In this document: piece after piece, positions 35,961-47,497 of the stretch | How the letters are laid out: each line of letters starts with the position of its first letter | Position numbering within the stretch: position 1 is the stretch's first letter | Source of the DNA: Clitopilus passeckerianus | Taxonomy: Eukaryota > Basidiomycota > Agaricomycetes > Agaricales > Entolomataceae | Assembly (NCBI GenBank): GCA_944990035.1 | Contig: CALYLX010000155.1 | Coordinates: forward strand, 558,001-622,000 | Reading direction: 5' to 3' | Length of the DNA stretch: 64,000 bases | Made by a program: the position numbers and the translations under genes | The notes under the pieces: model-generated | Databases searched by the model: none | Told to the model about the DNA's origin: nothing | Seen by the model: the letters and a program-made list of their open reading frames with translations, nothing else

Positions 35961-36401
35961 AATACTTGCTCGAGGAAAAGGCGACTTTTGAGATCAGCCA
36001 GTGAGCACCTGGATGTTTTAGATAGCTTCATTGACTATTACTATGACTGGTTCCTGGGTCGAGTAGGGCTCCGGTAGCATTGAAATTGAATGGCGTCGAG
36101 GAAGCAATTGGAGAGAGGTGAAGCCCAATGTGAACATTGTGGTCCACACTCTGTGGCTGTGCCTTTCCAGTCCCAGGTAGCATCCAGGGCTTGCAGGCCA
36201 ACCTTGACCTCACTCAGCGTACAGATACGGAGCCTTCAATCTGATTGCAGCAAATACCAAAGATATAAAGAGTCGGAAGATATCTATTTATATAAAACCC
36301 AACTTGCAATTACAACGTCCTCCCCAAGTCCTGCCGTCTAGTACTTAGTCAAACAGCAATCTGTATTCAGTTTAGGTAGAATCAATTTAATTACCCATCC
36401 T
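35961..36401. other. 3' flank of NTL-3
   Basis: No gene supported. The right half is duplicated at about 30870-31066 next to the NTL-2 remnant and marks the left edge of the second module copy. Confidence 0.5.
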
Positions 36402-38091
36402 CTAAAGCAGAAACCCTACGTCCTTCCAATGGTCGAAGAGTTCGGGATACTTAGAACAGATCTCCCGTACCCTGGCGACAGACACCTCCAGGAAGCTCCA
36501 GCTGAACACCCTCCCATCAGACCACGCCTGCCCATCCTTCAGCTCCTCTACCAGATCCAACTCAAATATCCCTCTCAAGTCCTCCACATCCGTCTTCTGT
36601 TTCATGACTTTCAGCTTCTCCATTGACTGTCTGTGATGGTCCCAGCTCTGCAGCTTCTGAAGCAGCAGAAGGGAGAAGGGAATTAGAGGCAGGCCTTCGT
36701 CCCAATGGATCATTGGGAGAGGTAGATTGGGAAGGGTGAGGGTTCCAGGGAAGACGAGGTCGACTTTACAAGACGTCAACGGTGTAGGAGAACATTTGGT
36801 GTCGGAAAGGCGGTAATAGAGTATTTTGTAGCCGGCTTCGGGATCCCGAGCGGTGAGGAGAAAGAAATGTTCTGGATCGTGAAGGACGAGTGTAGCCTTT
36901 ATTTCTTCCACCGTTGGTCCGTCTTTTTGGGGTAGAACTAGAATGTCCACGTCCTGTCAAAGCGTAAAAATCAGCCTGATAGCTTCACAAAAGCAGAAAT
37001 GATACATACGTTGTTTCCGTACATGAAACACGCCAAACTTCCGAAGATGGCTGAGGGAAGGTCCATCGTTTGCAGAAGATGTATGGTTCGCTGGGCAGCA
37101 AGAAACACCATCTGAATCCGAGTAGGATTCTTTATCTGTGCCGTCTGAAAGGCAGTCTGCGGCCCGGTGATAGGCGTTGACGGGTTCAAATCCGACATAG
37201 ACGAAGTTACGAGGGGAGCAACAGGATCATCCCCGCTTGGTGTATGAGTAACATCAGTCGGAGGGGGTTCGTACGATGGTGGTTCGGAAAGCGTTCTTGG
37301 AAGTGCAGGGGTAGGGGTAGGTGTGGTTGGCAACGACTTGAGGCCATCTGTCAAAGATGACGAGTTCTTGTACGTTGAAACAAGCCCTATCTTTAACCAG
37401 AGGTCGGCAGAAGAAGGGTAACTCCGACAGTACTCTAACACCGTTGTAATTCTGAGTTGCTGCCATGTTGTGATTTTACAGCCAGCCTTGACCAGATGTT
37501 GAAGTAGAGGGTCGATCTCGCGATTTTTGTGCATGATATGGGTAACTTCGCGTCCGGCTGTTTCCTTGGCAGCATTATGAGCTCTGAGCCATAAGGACAG
37601 CCTAGACGATAGGACATATTCTGGAGACGCTAATTGCATGCCTCCAATGGTTTGCATGGGCTGAACATCGAGTTGGTCGGCCGCGGAACCAATGGTGAGG
37701 TCAATCACCATTGTTTTCCATTTGCCTGTGAGCCTGGCATGCCGGAAGGAAAGGACGGTGGGGAATACATCAAGGGAAGAGATGAGGAAGCTTCCATCCG
37801 AGATAGTGTGTATATCAGCTATTAGTCTCTTTACAGCGCCAGTGGATGGTCTAGCCTCCTTGCCGAATCCTGGCGGAAATATGACGGCCTCCCCTTTCTG
37901 AACAGCGTCGTGGTCAGCTACTGCAGCAAGGGAAGAAAGATGCGTCGTACTGTAGGTGGCCTTGAACCTCCATAGGCAAAGCATGCAATTTCGTCGATGA
38001 AAACGCAGCTATACCGCAACTCAGCACATGCCTTTTGGAGGGCCTTGGCTGCTGCTAAGGAGACTTTTTCTCTATTATCATATGTATCCAT
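36402..38091 (-). CDS. Two-module nucleotidyltransferase-fold protein (NTL-3)
   Basis: Predicted 526 aa, exons 37951-38091, 37010-37897 and 36402-36953, in phase and with introns at the same places as NTL-1. The second module has G-S-L-A-C-F-M-Y-G-N-N followed across the intron by D-V-D (344-346), with the third Asp in C-K-V-D-L-V-F (about 408). Its loop between G-S and D-V-D is four residues shorter than in NTL-1 (T-R-S-P missing), which could affect activity. The first module keeps A-C-F-A-Y-G-G-S-R-P-P-T but has G-E-A-V where D-x-D is expected. It lies divergently from BTB-A4 with about 850 bp between start codons. Confidence 0.75.
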
Positions 38092-38940
38092 GGAGTTGGT
38101 TCTCGAAGGCGGTTGTTAATTCTTGTACGAGAAACTGGAAGGACGTCTATGGATTCGCCGTTGCACTCGGTGTCGGATTGGAATTGTTGCAGGCTCTGGC
38201 TTGGCGAATGGTCACGGCGTTGGTCCTCATGTACGTTGCATATGTCACGGTAAGGGTAGTTAGGCGTTGCAACTGGGGACGTTGCCTTCTTGAAGTTCTT
38301 CCACACGAGCAATGGCATGAAAACCTGATGGAAACTCTCAACGGAAGGAAGTGCTAGCAAAAGCCGATCATGAGGGTCGTGGGAGGATACTACCATCTTG
38401 GAAGAGCGAGGAGCTGATTCAGACTCAGCCGAGGAGCCTGAGGCCTGAAAGCTTGCTGCCACCTCCAATTTGCAATAAAGACAAAATGGCCCATGGCTTA
38501 CGTGGTTGGCGCGAGCCTCATGGCCTAGGACGTTCACACTTGAGTTCGTTGCACCCAAGGTTCGACGTAATCACCCAGAATCTTCCAAGTTTTTATGTTA
38601 TTAGATTTGGAACCTCTGGTGGTCGTTGATCTGCTACTTTTTTCGGACGGTCCGAAAGGCTTTTAGTTCATATCATACCTTCACTCGTTACTGTGCTACT
38701 GTGGATATAGTGTAGCCTGGTTAATGCTTATCTTCTGTTAAAGGTCTGCCCACAACAGAATAAACGGGGGTTGTTCACGCGCCGATGCCAAATCTAATTA
38801 TGACGATCGGAATGGAATGTCAAAGTGAAAGTTCGCGAAATTTCTCGGGCGTCCGCTGATATTTGATATTTCCAAGCGTTCCTTCTGGTCTGAATGTTCG
38901 AACATTCCAGAATACAACTCCTTCACACTCGACGACGATC
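38092..38940. promoter_or_regulatory. Shared upstream region of NTL-3 and BTB-A4
   Basis: Divergent promoter region of about 850 bp. Parts at both ends are duplicated around 31364-32874. Open frames inside (38028-38357, 38055-38558) are also disrupted in the duplicate and look fortuitous. No defined element was identified. Confidence 0.45.
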
Positions 38941-39978
38941 ATGAATAACGATTCGTTGGAAATCTCTCTCAACCAACAGGTATGGGATGAGTTACTATAC
39001 ATCGAAGTATTGCCTTATCATGATATCGCAGCTCCCATTGCCAGCACTTACAACTTCTCCCTATTTCGCGCCGGGATTCCATAAATACCGGTATGACCTT
39101 ATCCTGCTCACCGAAGACTCCGTTCTCTTTTACCTGAAAACGGATGTCTTACGTCGAATCTCCCCAGACGTTTTCCGGTCGGTTATTGCGCAGCCTTACA
39201 TACTCGTCGAAGGTCACCCAGAACTCCTCAGGCGGGTCCCAGATACATCGGATGTCTTCACCCTCATTGTTCACGCCATCTACTTCCTCCCTTTAAATGA
39301 CCAATCCATTCCTTTTCAAACATTCGCTGATACTGTATCCGCGATGCATCGATACGACATCGAGCCCCTGCTGTGCCTGTCGCCGGAAAACCCATTCTGC
39401 ATCAACTTGCTCAGTTTCGCGCCAGTGGTGCCATATGACCTTTACGCCCTTGCAGCCCAGTTCGACATCTACCATCTTGCCGCTGCCGCTTCCTCCCATC
39501 TCTTGTCTCGGCCGATAACAACAATCAGCGAAGACTTGGTGGATAAGATTGGCGGCATATACCTCAAACGCCTACTGGTTCTGCACCGGGAACGGATGGA
39601 CGCACTCAAAACGATCTTGTTGCAACCGCCAAAGTCGCACCCACTGGTTGAGGGGTGTAGTGAGGAGTTACAGAAGAAGGTCATTAGTGCATGGGCTATG
39701 GTATCGGCGAATCTTGCGTGGGCAGCCAGACCTGGTCAGTTGTCACGGTACTTTAGTGCGCACCCTACTGACGTCAACTTTGGAAAAGATTTATCCACCA
39801 ACATGATCAGCTCCGCCTTCAGCCACCTGAGTGGAACCTTTTCCTGCCAGTTATGCCAGCAGGCTTTGGATGACAGGGTCCAAGATGTAGTTGCACAGTG
39901 GGCCAATGTAAAGGTGGGTCTCTTTCTCTCAGATTGTCTTCGGCTGCCGTGTCCTCACTCTTCCAGTGTACAATATAA
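38941..39978 (+). CDS. BTB/POZ-like domain protein, clade A copy 4 (BTB-A4)
   Basis: Predicted 292 aa, four in-phase exons: 38941-38979, 39032-39734, 39789-39913 and 39967-39978. Lengths equal those of BTB-A3 exon by exon. Core Y-D-L-I-L-L-T-E-D-S-V-L-F-Y-L-K, then E-L-L-R-R-V-P-D-T-S-D-V-F, M-H-R-Y-D-I-E-P, A-L-A-A-Q-F-D-I-Y and H-L-L-S-R-P. The tail has C-Q-L-C, V-A-Q-W and the terminal C-T-I. Intron 2 (54 nt) has no stop in frame, so a retained-intron form would add 18 residues. Intact and the best reference copy of clade A. Divergent from NTL-3 and convergent with C3. Confidence 0.83.
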
Positions 39979-40199
39979 TTACCTACCTCTACCTCTTCCA
40001 CTTGGTCCCAACATATGCTGCAATTCCAGGACGGAAGAAGATAACCATTATGTTTCCTATTGTATACATTTGGTTCCTACCCCTATGCCCAAAATGTATT
40101 ATTTTGACTACACTCATCAATCAATCGTCTCGAAAGAATTTTTGTTCTTGCCCATACAAAGCAACGTCACTGCGTGTCACGTACTAATCATATTGGACA

Positions 40200-43060
40200 A
40201 CATGATCAATATATGAATGGGAAACTCAATCCCTTTGCCTTCCTCGTGCTGACTGAGCTGTAAGAGACCTTCCAGTCGTAAAGCTCATTGAAGGCACAGA
40301 CATCTCCGGTAGGCAGGCTCGCGGGATCCGTACAGGTGCCGTCTGTGCGCGCCAGAGCTCCACTGGCCGCGTCACCACCCCTTTCCTTCCGACAGGTCTC
40401 CCCACCCTTCCTTGGCCTTGTCCAGGATGATCCACCACGTCGAGCAGCAAGCTGTAGTCATCATTACGGAGCTGCAGCTCTTCCCTCTCATGCGCTACCA
40501 CCACATCCATCGCCATCTTTCCACACGACCTCTCCACCCATCTTTTCTCATTGCTGGGTGCTTGTTGGGTAGGATCAACCTGGTCCCACCAGTAAAGCTA
40601 CAGGTGAGGTCAAGTATTAAAAAAAGTCTGACAAGAGCGGTATCGGTGGGATTTGAAATGGAAAAGGGTCCATAGTGAATGAAGAGGCGCCCGGGAAGGT
40701 AATGGCGACTCGCTTCTCGTACGTGTTTGGTACGGTTGTTGCATCATCTTCAGATACAACTCTGCTGACAACTTTGGCAATGGGGACCTCGATGCGAGGG
40801 TGCTTTCTCATGACACTTGGAGCCCCATCACTGCTGCATTTGAAGCAGCAATGGAGGTGAGAGCATCAACGGTCATGTCCACGTCGTCTCAGGTGTCTTG
40901 ATGGTTCGATGCCTCATTGCCCTGAGCTGAATCGACGGTGTAAAGTCACCAACAAGTCTATCTTCCCCATGTTCTTCCGTGGTCATGGTGATCAAGGCGC
41001 AGGCATGAAGCCTCCGATGGGTGTGCTAGACGGAAGGCGGCCGAGGATGCCAGGAACAAGGGGAAGGGGTGGAAACGACATAAAAAAGCCATGGTCCTTC
41101 TGAAGATGGGCTATTTGGCGAAGAAGGGTCAGGAGTTTGAGACGTATTCAGGTAGGTGAAAGAATGAGTGTCCATGGCGAAGTATGGGGAGACAGGAAGG
41201 GGTCGAAAATATTATGCCTGGGGTGGAAGGATATGATCATCCTGTGAGCAGGTAGGTCTGTAGCATTATCCCAAGCTTGGACATGGTTCACAACTTCGGC
41301 CACGAGAGACGCCAAAGCGGGAGTGGTTGCTGCATCAATGGTTAATGCTTTGGGCACAGCGGTGGAAACAGGAGCGTTGAACCAGATCTCCTCCCGGTGG
41401 GCCTCGTACCTTCATGCCCAATGCTTCCGTCACCACAAGCCGAAGCGCCGCCAAGGCTGAAGTGGATCAGGGGGGCATCCTCGACTGTGAAGGTGAGTCA
41501 GCCTCGGAAACCCCATTTCCGAGGCGTACCAGCGGAGCAATTGGGTAAGGAATGAGGCGGAACGAATTGAGGCGGAGAAGGTATTTCAGAAGCCGTATCT
41601 CGTCTTGCGACGGCAATGTCCCCCGATAACGTCTCAGAGGGCTCAACGGAGGCTTGGGCAACATCCAGGTACGTGAAAGGTCACACTTGGGCATTATGTC
41701 CGAAGTCGACAAGGCTGCCAGAAGGAATACGCTGCTACGCTTCCTCTGAGTCAATTCGTGCGGTGGAAGAGAAAACGCCTGTGTGAAGAGGCATTGGCAG
41801 CTGCATTTCTTGCAGAGGTTTGTTCCGTCAAACTCCATCCGTGAGTCCATCTTCGAGACTAGGCATAACACCCGTCGTGCGAGGCTCCTACGGCTGCATA
41901 TACTTGTGATGTGGGATTTTTCAGGCGTATTTTCCAAGTGGCGCCAACAGAGTGGGGCGAAGAGTAAGAAGAACGATTTCGCCAGGTCCAAACTCGTCAG
42001 CGGATCTGCAAACAAGAAAGGTCAGAATTTCCGTGTCAAAGCGAGAAGACGCAAATGAAAGGAAAATCAATATTGGAAAGTTTTTTTAAAAAAAGAACTG
42101 AATGCTCCATAAGGCTCGTCAAAGGCAACGAGAAATAAAGCGGAAAGCTGAATAATGGAATAATGGCCTACCTGAATTGGCGAAATGTACAGCATCGATA
42201 ACGCCACCTTCTTCATTGCGCTCAGCAGTTGTCTCTGGAGTGACGTGGGGTGCGACTGTCTGGTGGAAAATCTCCGGTCTCGTGCTTGAGGGTGCCGTCG
42301 AGTCTCCTGACGAGGGTCGTCTGAACTGGGCTTTCGAAAAAGCTCCGCTGAGGAGAGACTCCGCGCTGGTTCAAGCTCGCAAATTGCTGGCGATATTGCT
42401 ATTATCCGGATTGCGTGTGCCCTGTGACCAGGTGGTAATTTCGTCAGCCCCGCTTTCTTGAGAAGTTGTTGATGTAGGAGTGCCAAATCAAGCAGGAAAG
42501 AAAAATGGGGAGAAGACCCACGGAAAGGTGAAATAATGGGTACTGGGGGAGAAAATATGTACCTTGGTAGATGCCTCCCCTTCTAACCCAAGGTCGCTAC
42601 ACAGCGTCACCTCCAGCGGTCAGCATCTTGAGCAAGGCGAACTTCTGAAATGGCCGGCTGGTATCTGGGTGTCGTAGATAGCGTCAAAGGCTTCGATAGC
42701 TATTGTTGCTATTTTTTGTCGAGTATCCGGCCACCAGAGGATTGGGGCTGGAAAGGGTGGAAGTCGTCGAGAGATAGCGAGGGAAGTTGTCAGCGGAATG
42801 TCTGAAACTCTTCTAAAATTTCGCTTGGGATTATACCCAATTCTTTTCTGGCCAAAAGTGTCCCCGTCTGGCCATGTTCGTTGCGAACTTTTGTCGGCCC
42901 TCCGGCGGTGCTCCTTTGGATTATTTGGTGTTGTGATTTTTGGTGGGGATCCAGGCCCTTTGAACCTTTGCGGACATTCAAGTCGAACTCGAACCCAATT
43001 GTTGGTTGGCAAATTGCTGCTCGGTCACCGTACTTTGGCATTGCTGCCATTTCTCCAGCT
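40200..43060 (-). repeat. Unknown family C, copy 3
   Basis: Converges on BTB-A4 and is colinear with C1 and C2. Marks are a 5' block with L-D-P-H-Q-K and T-T-P-N-N (about 42860-42960), a G-G-I-Y-Q block before GGTACATA (about 42555), a V-V-S-R-V-V-S-E-D-D-A-T piece (40617-40811), and a terminal piece with D-G-T-C-T-D-P and L-P-T-G-D-V-C-A-F (about 40225-40400). A long open stretch, 41467-42015, has no counterpart of equal length in C2. Interrupted frames suggest either many introns or decay. Function unknown. Confidence 0.45.
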
Positions 43061-44355
43061 TGTCACTAATTCACTGCCTGAATATGTGAATGATCATGGA
43101 CAACAGTCGGAATATTTCCTCCCTCGAATTCTCAGCCATGCCAATTGGGCCCAGCGCCTTGCCATTTCATCTGCCTATGGTCTCGGTCACACGTCGGTCG
43201 ACTACCCCATAGATTCACCTACACCGTTGTGCGATGTTCGCTGGAGCTACGAGCGACTAAATTCGCCTCTCTGGACACTCATTGCTGAGTAAGTCCTCGA
43301 ACTCTGGCCTCTCTGATACGTGGGTAGCACTTCTGGACGAGTATGACCCATGTTGGGAGCAACCCAGAGAAGTTGGAGATTATTATTCGCCCAAAAATGT
43401 CCCTCGTTTCCTGGCCTCACAAGCTATACCTCGAATCCGACGCTAACCGTAATTTCTACAGGAACCAACTTTCCGACGTCTGCTCTTCTGAACTCATACA
43501 ACAAGGTATCTGAAGCATCTCCAATATATATTGGCACCCCACTGGCACCATGCCTTTGAAAGGCTGTTACCCACACCGTTCAATTCCCACCAACACGCGT
43601 CATCCTTGGGCATCCTACGTCACCACACATTGCAGGCGCGTTACTGTATACGGTATCCTCGCAGGACGACAAATCTACGTCTCTACGGGGGTACAGTGCT
43701 GATTACCAGTAAATTCCCCCAAATCTCTGACTTCAAGTACAACGAAGAGCAGGTGAAGACTTCAGATCTTAAGAAGCCAACGGAAGATAGATCAAATGTG
43801 AGTTCTAGGTACATCAGGAAGCAATCTCATGCTCACAGAAGATGCTACTTCTCTTCCCGGGCGATCTTTTTCTCTTCAATGCGACAGACGTACCAGAAAG
43901 TTCAAGCTGCGGTTGGAATGCCAAGGAGAAGGCCGGCTGCAAACGCGCGTCTGTTAGCAGGATATCAGGGGATTCTGTGACGACAGTACAAGTTTCACTG
44001 TGCATCATACATCATCTACGGAACACCTGCCGACAATGCGAGAACTGTTAAGGCCATTTTCAAAGGAGCTTGAACGAAAACATGGGACGCTTGCCGAGAT
44101 TTCGAGAGCATGTATGACGTCCGGGGATTTCGGCGCCGCTCAAATTGCTTTTTTAGGACATTAATCAGCAGTGGCGGTACGCGCTGTTGACGAACGGCGC
44201 CGAAGCAGCTGACCACTCCGATGTTCGATCGCACACGCTGCGTACTTGATGATATGGGGGAAGGACTCCAGTTTATCTGTATTGATCAGAGTATCTGCGG
44301 GCGCACGTATATATAGTGGCCCAATTGAAATCTAGATCTTTATCGCAATACCAAG
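43061..44355. other. Intergenic upstream of the aldehyde dehydrogenase
   Basis: A plus-strand region at about 43080-44010 has several protein-like short frames (43140-43290 and 43531-43980) with possible introns, but I could not assemble a convincing gene and recognise no domain. The right end is the ALDH promoter. Confidence 0.35.
44308..44316 (+). promoter_or_regulatory. Putative TATA box of the aldehyde dehydrogenase gene
   Basis: TATATATAG lies 40-48 bp before the ATG at 44356, a plausible core-promoter distance in fungi with a short leader. Confidence 0.5.
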
Positions 44356-46734
44356 ATGCCTTCCACTGCTACCTACAAATTCAACACTCCGATTTACAAG
44401 GCAGAATCTACATTCAACACTGGGTTAGGCGCATGGAGACTTTCAGCTCGGAATCTTCGCTGACAATTTCGCAGGTTGTTCATTAATGGACAATGGGTCG
44501 ACCCTGTTGAGCACTCCACGATTGAGTAAGTTCAAACGTATTTCGTGACATACACATGGACTAACGTTTGCCATCAGTGTTGTCAATCCAGGTTGGTGAA
44601 TATGAGATCATGCAGAAGGCTTGCCTAACAAGTCGTTTTCTGCAGCGACTGGCGAGAAAGTGGCGACTGTCCTAGCTGGGTCTTCGAAGGATGTCGACAT
44701 TGCAGTCGAAGCTGCTCGCAAGGTTGCCTCTCTTATTCCTGATTTAAGATCTCCCACTTATGCACAACCTAGGCGTACAAAACGGTTTGGGGCCTCAAGA
44801 TTCCAGGCAGCGTTCGTGGCCAGATCTTGAACAAGCTGGCCAACTTGATTGAACAACACGGAGAAGAGATCGCAGCTTTAGAAGCTCTCAATGGCGGTAC
44901 CTCGGGTTTCCCTTTCATCAGCTCCGTCATGGATGACATAGCCTCTTTCTTATCCAGGAAAGAGCTTCTTGGCCCAGAAGACCCAGACCATCAAAATGAG
45001 TGTCGATCTCCTCCGATATTACGCTGGATGGGCCGACAAAGTTCACGGGAAGACGATGGAGGTACGGAATACCCCCGGATCCTTCGAGTTGATCGTATAA
45101 CTGATTACTTGGCGACAGACGAATGAGACCAAATTTGCCTACAGTCGCCACGAACCTTACGGTGTCGTCGTAAGTGGTGCTCCTCCTGATGACCCCGCTT
45201 GGCCTGAGATACAACTTATTTAGGGTGCCATCGTGCCATGGAATGGCCCCTTGGTAAAATTTCTCTACTTCTATACCAACTAAACGGCACTGAATTGGAT
45301 TCCAGTTCCTCACGATTGGGAAGCTTGCTCCTGCACTTGCCACAGGAAACGTGGTCGTCTTGAAGGTCGGTCAATGTTCTGGTATGGGCACTTCAGAATC
45401 TGAAGAGAATTCTCATTTTATTAGCCTTCGGAAATCACACCTCTGTCTGCGTTGAAGCTCGCTGATCTATTCAACGAGGCTGGCATCCCCCCTGGCGTCG
45501 TCAACATCGTCAACGGCTATGGTAACGCTCGATCCTGCCAACTCACTGGATTATCGATCTGACAGAGCCATCTTCAGGTAACACCGTCGGTCAAGCAATG
45601 GCTGAGCATCCTCAAATCGAAAAGATCTCATTCACTGGAAGCACCCTCGTCGGACGCAAGATCCTCAAAGCTGCGGCTGAAACGAACTTGAAAGACGTCA
45701 GCCTTGAACTCGGTGGAAAGTCGCCTGCTATCATCTTCGACGATGCAGATATCGAACAGGCCGTCAAGTGGGTTTCAATGGGCATATTGTGAGTATTATT
45801 TTCTCCTACTTCCAACCAACATGGTCCTGATCGCCGTTCTAGCTTTAACGCAGGTTTGTATGATCTCGTAGCCTGATCTGACTCCAGCTGAGGTGAATAT
45901 GTTATCCTAGGTCAGATCTGTGTTGCAGGTTCTCGTATCTTCGTCCAGGAAGGTGTCTACGACAAGTTCGTGGCTCACTTCGCCGAAGCAGCGAAGGCGT
46001 TCGGTACAACCGCTGGCGATCCCTTCACGCAAACTACACAACACTGCCCCCAGATTTCTCAAATCCAATACGATGTGGGTATTCTTTCCTGTCGTCTGAC
46101 GTGCATGAAACTCTGACCCGTATTGAATAGCGCGTTATGAGCTACATCGACGCTGGCAAGCAGGAGGGTGCCAAAGTGACCACCGGAGGCGGACGTATCG
46201 GCGATACTGGCTACTTCGTCGAGCCCACCATCTTTACGGACGTCAAGCCCGACATGAAGATTGCCAAGGAGGAGATCTTCGGTCCTGTCGGAGTCGTCTT
46301 CAAGTTCAAGACTGAAGAGGGTTCGTTTTACAGGTTGCATGATCTGTGTTGTAGCTCACTGGTTTTGTCAACAGAGGCAATTGAAGAGGCTAACAATACT
46401 ACCTACGGTCTTGCTTGCCATATCTATACCGAAAACTCCAGCCGAGCCATCCGTATGGCTCACGCAATTGAGGCTGGTACTGCTTGGGTAAGTGCACCTT
46501 CCCTCAGTGATAAGGCCTTCAATTGACCAGGGCGACAGGTCAACTGCTCCTTGTTGTTGGACAACGCTGTTCCTTTCGGAGGATACAAGCAGTCAGGTAT
46601 TGGGCGCGAGCTTGGCGAATGTGCTCTCGAAACGTAAGAATCTTCTCTCTACCCTGTGACGCTCCGACTCACGACGTCAATTCAGATATACACAAGTCAA
46701 GGGTGTTCATATCAACCTTGGTCTCAGATTGTAA
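44356..46734 (+). CDS. NAD(P)-dependent aldehyde dehydrogenase
   Basis: Predicted 502 aa from 17 in-phase exons: 44356-44423, 44475-44525, 44578-44591, 44646-44722, 44773-44896, 44958-45061, 45119-45169, 45224-45253, 45306-45365, 45425-45521, 45578-45788, 45843-45853, 45911-46074, 46131-46320, 46375-46487, 46539-46633 and 46686-46734. Length equals the usual ALDH size. Catalytic residues are in place: Asn170 (V-P-W-N), Glu269 (L-E-L-G-G-K), Cys303 (F-N-A-G-Q-I-C), and the glycine motif F-T-G-S-T-x-V-G. It oxidises aldehydes to acids, probably in the cytosol since no targeting signal is seen. Two exons are tiny (14 and 11 nt). The next gene, a GFA-domain protein, and the GST array suggest an aldehyde/electrophile detoxification setting. 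Confidence 0.92.
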
Positions 46735-47497
46735 ATGTAAACGAACACCTGTTCATCTATCGACAGAATGAAATTGTACTACCTGATACCTCTCCCTTCG
46801 GTCACCCTCGCTTGGATCAAGAATGCTTGCGCCAAGCCCACAGCACGCCAATGATGTCAGAGCACATGGTAAATCTAAAAGCGGTTTACCCCTCGCAGCT
46901 CAACTACTATTGGGTGACACTTTATTCTTGAATTCGGCATGTGTCCTGTGATCGACGGCACAGAATTCTAGATGTTATCGGCACGATTGTCTTCCTCGGA
47001 GAGTTCATCCGATTCTCGACTCCGGTCAAAGAAGAGAGCATCCCTACACCGAATATTCATTTCGTTTGGATGATTAGTGCCATATCAGGCATGCACTGCA
47101 GCTCATTCTTTCCGCCTTCTTTCGGTACCCCGTCAAAGGGCTTTCGCTGTGTATTCAACAAAGAACTTGATACCTCCCGGAGTCAAGGTCCCGTTCTCCT
47201 CACTCTTCTGGAAGGTATCGGGCTGCCCAAAATCGTATTCCCAAGACTAGAAGCCACGTCAAACTCCGGGCATGTCCATACGAGACGAGATGCAATCTCA
47301 GATTGGTGCATACTCAATGACCTGGTATCGTGACTTAACGTCTGCTTACCACGACCTCTCGTGACAACGGAGAGCACGGATATCTTGTCGACAAGGATAT
47401 ATAACGGCCCACCAGGGATACCCAAATTTCATCACCTCCAATTTGATTTTCAAATCCCGAGTCGATTATTCCCCAATAACCTATACCTGCCAAAGCC
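46735..47497. other. Intergenic, ALDH to GFA gene
   Basis: An open frame at 46941-47333 has no recognisable domain and no splice partners. A TATATAA-type sequence sits near 47395, about 100 bp before the GFA start. Confidence 0.45.

Noticed and set aside
39967..39978. CaaX prenylation box at the BTB-A C-terminus
   Set aside because: Cys is third from the end, not fourth, so the motif does not fit.
41467..42015. 183-codon open frame as an independent gene
   Set aside because: It lies inside C3, has no counterpart of comparable length in C2, and no domain or start context.
46941..47333. Open frame between ALDH and GFA genes
   Set aside because: No homology within the window, no splice partners, low-information composition.
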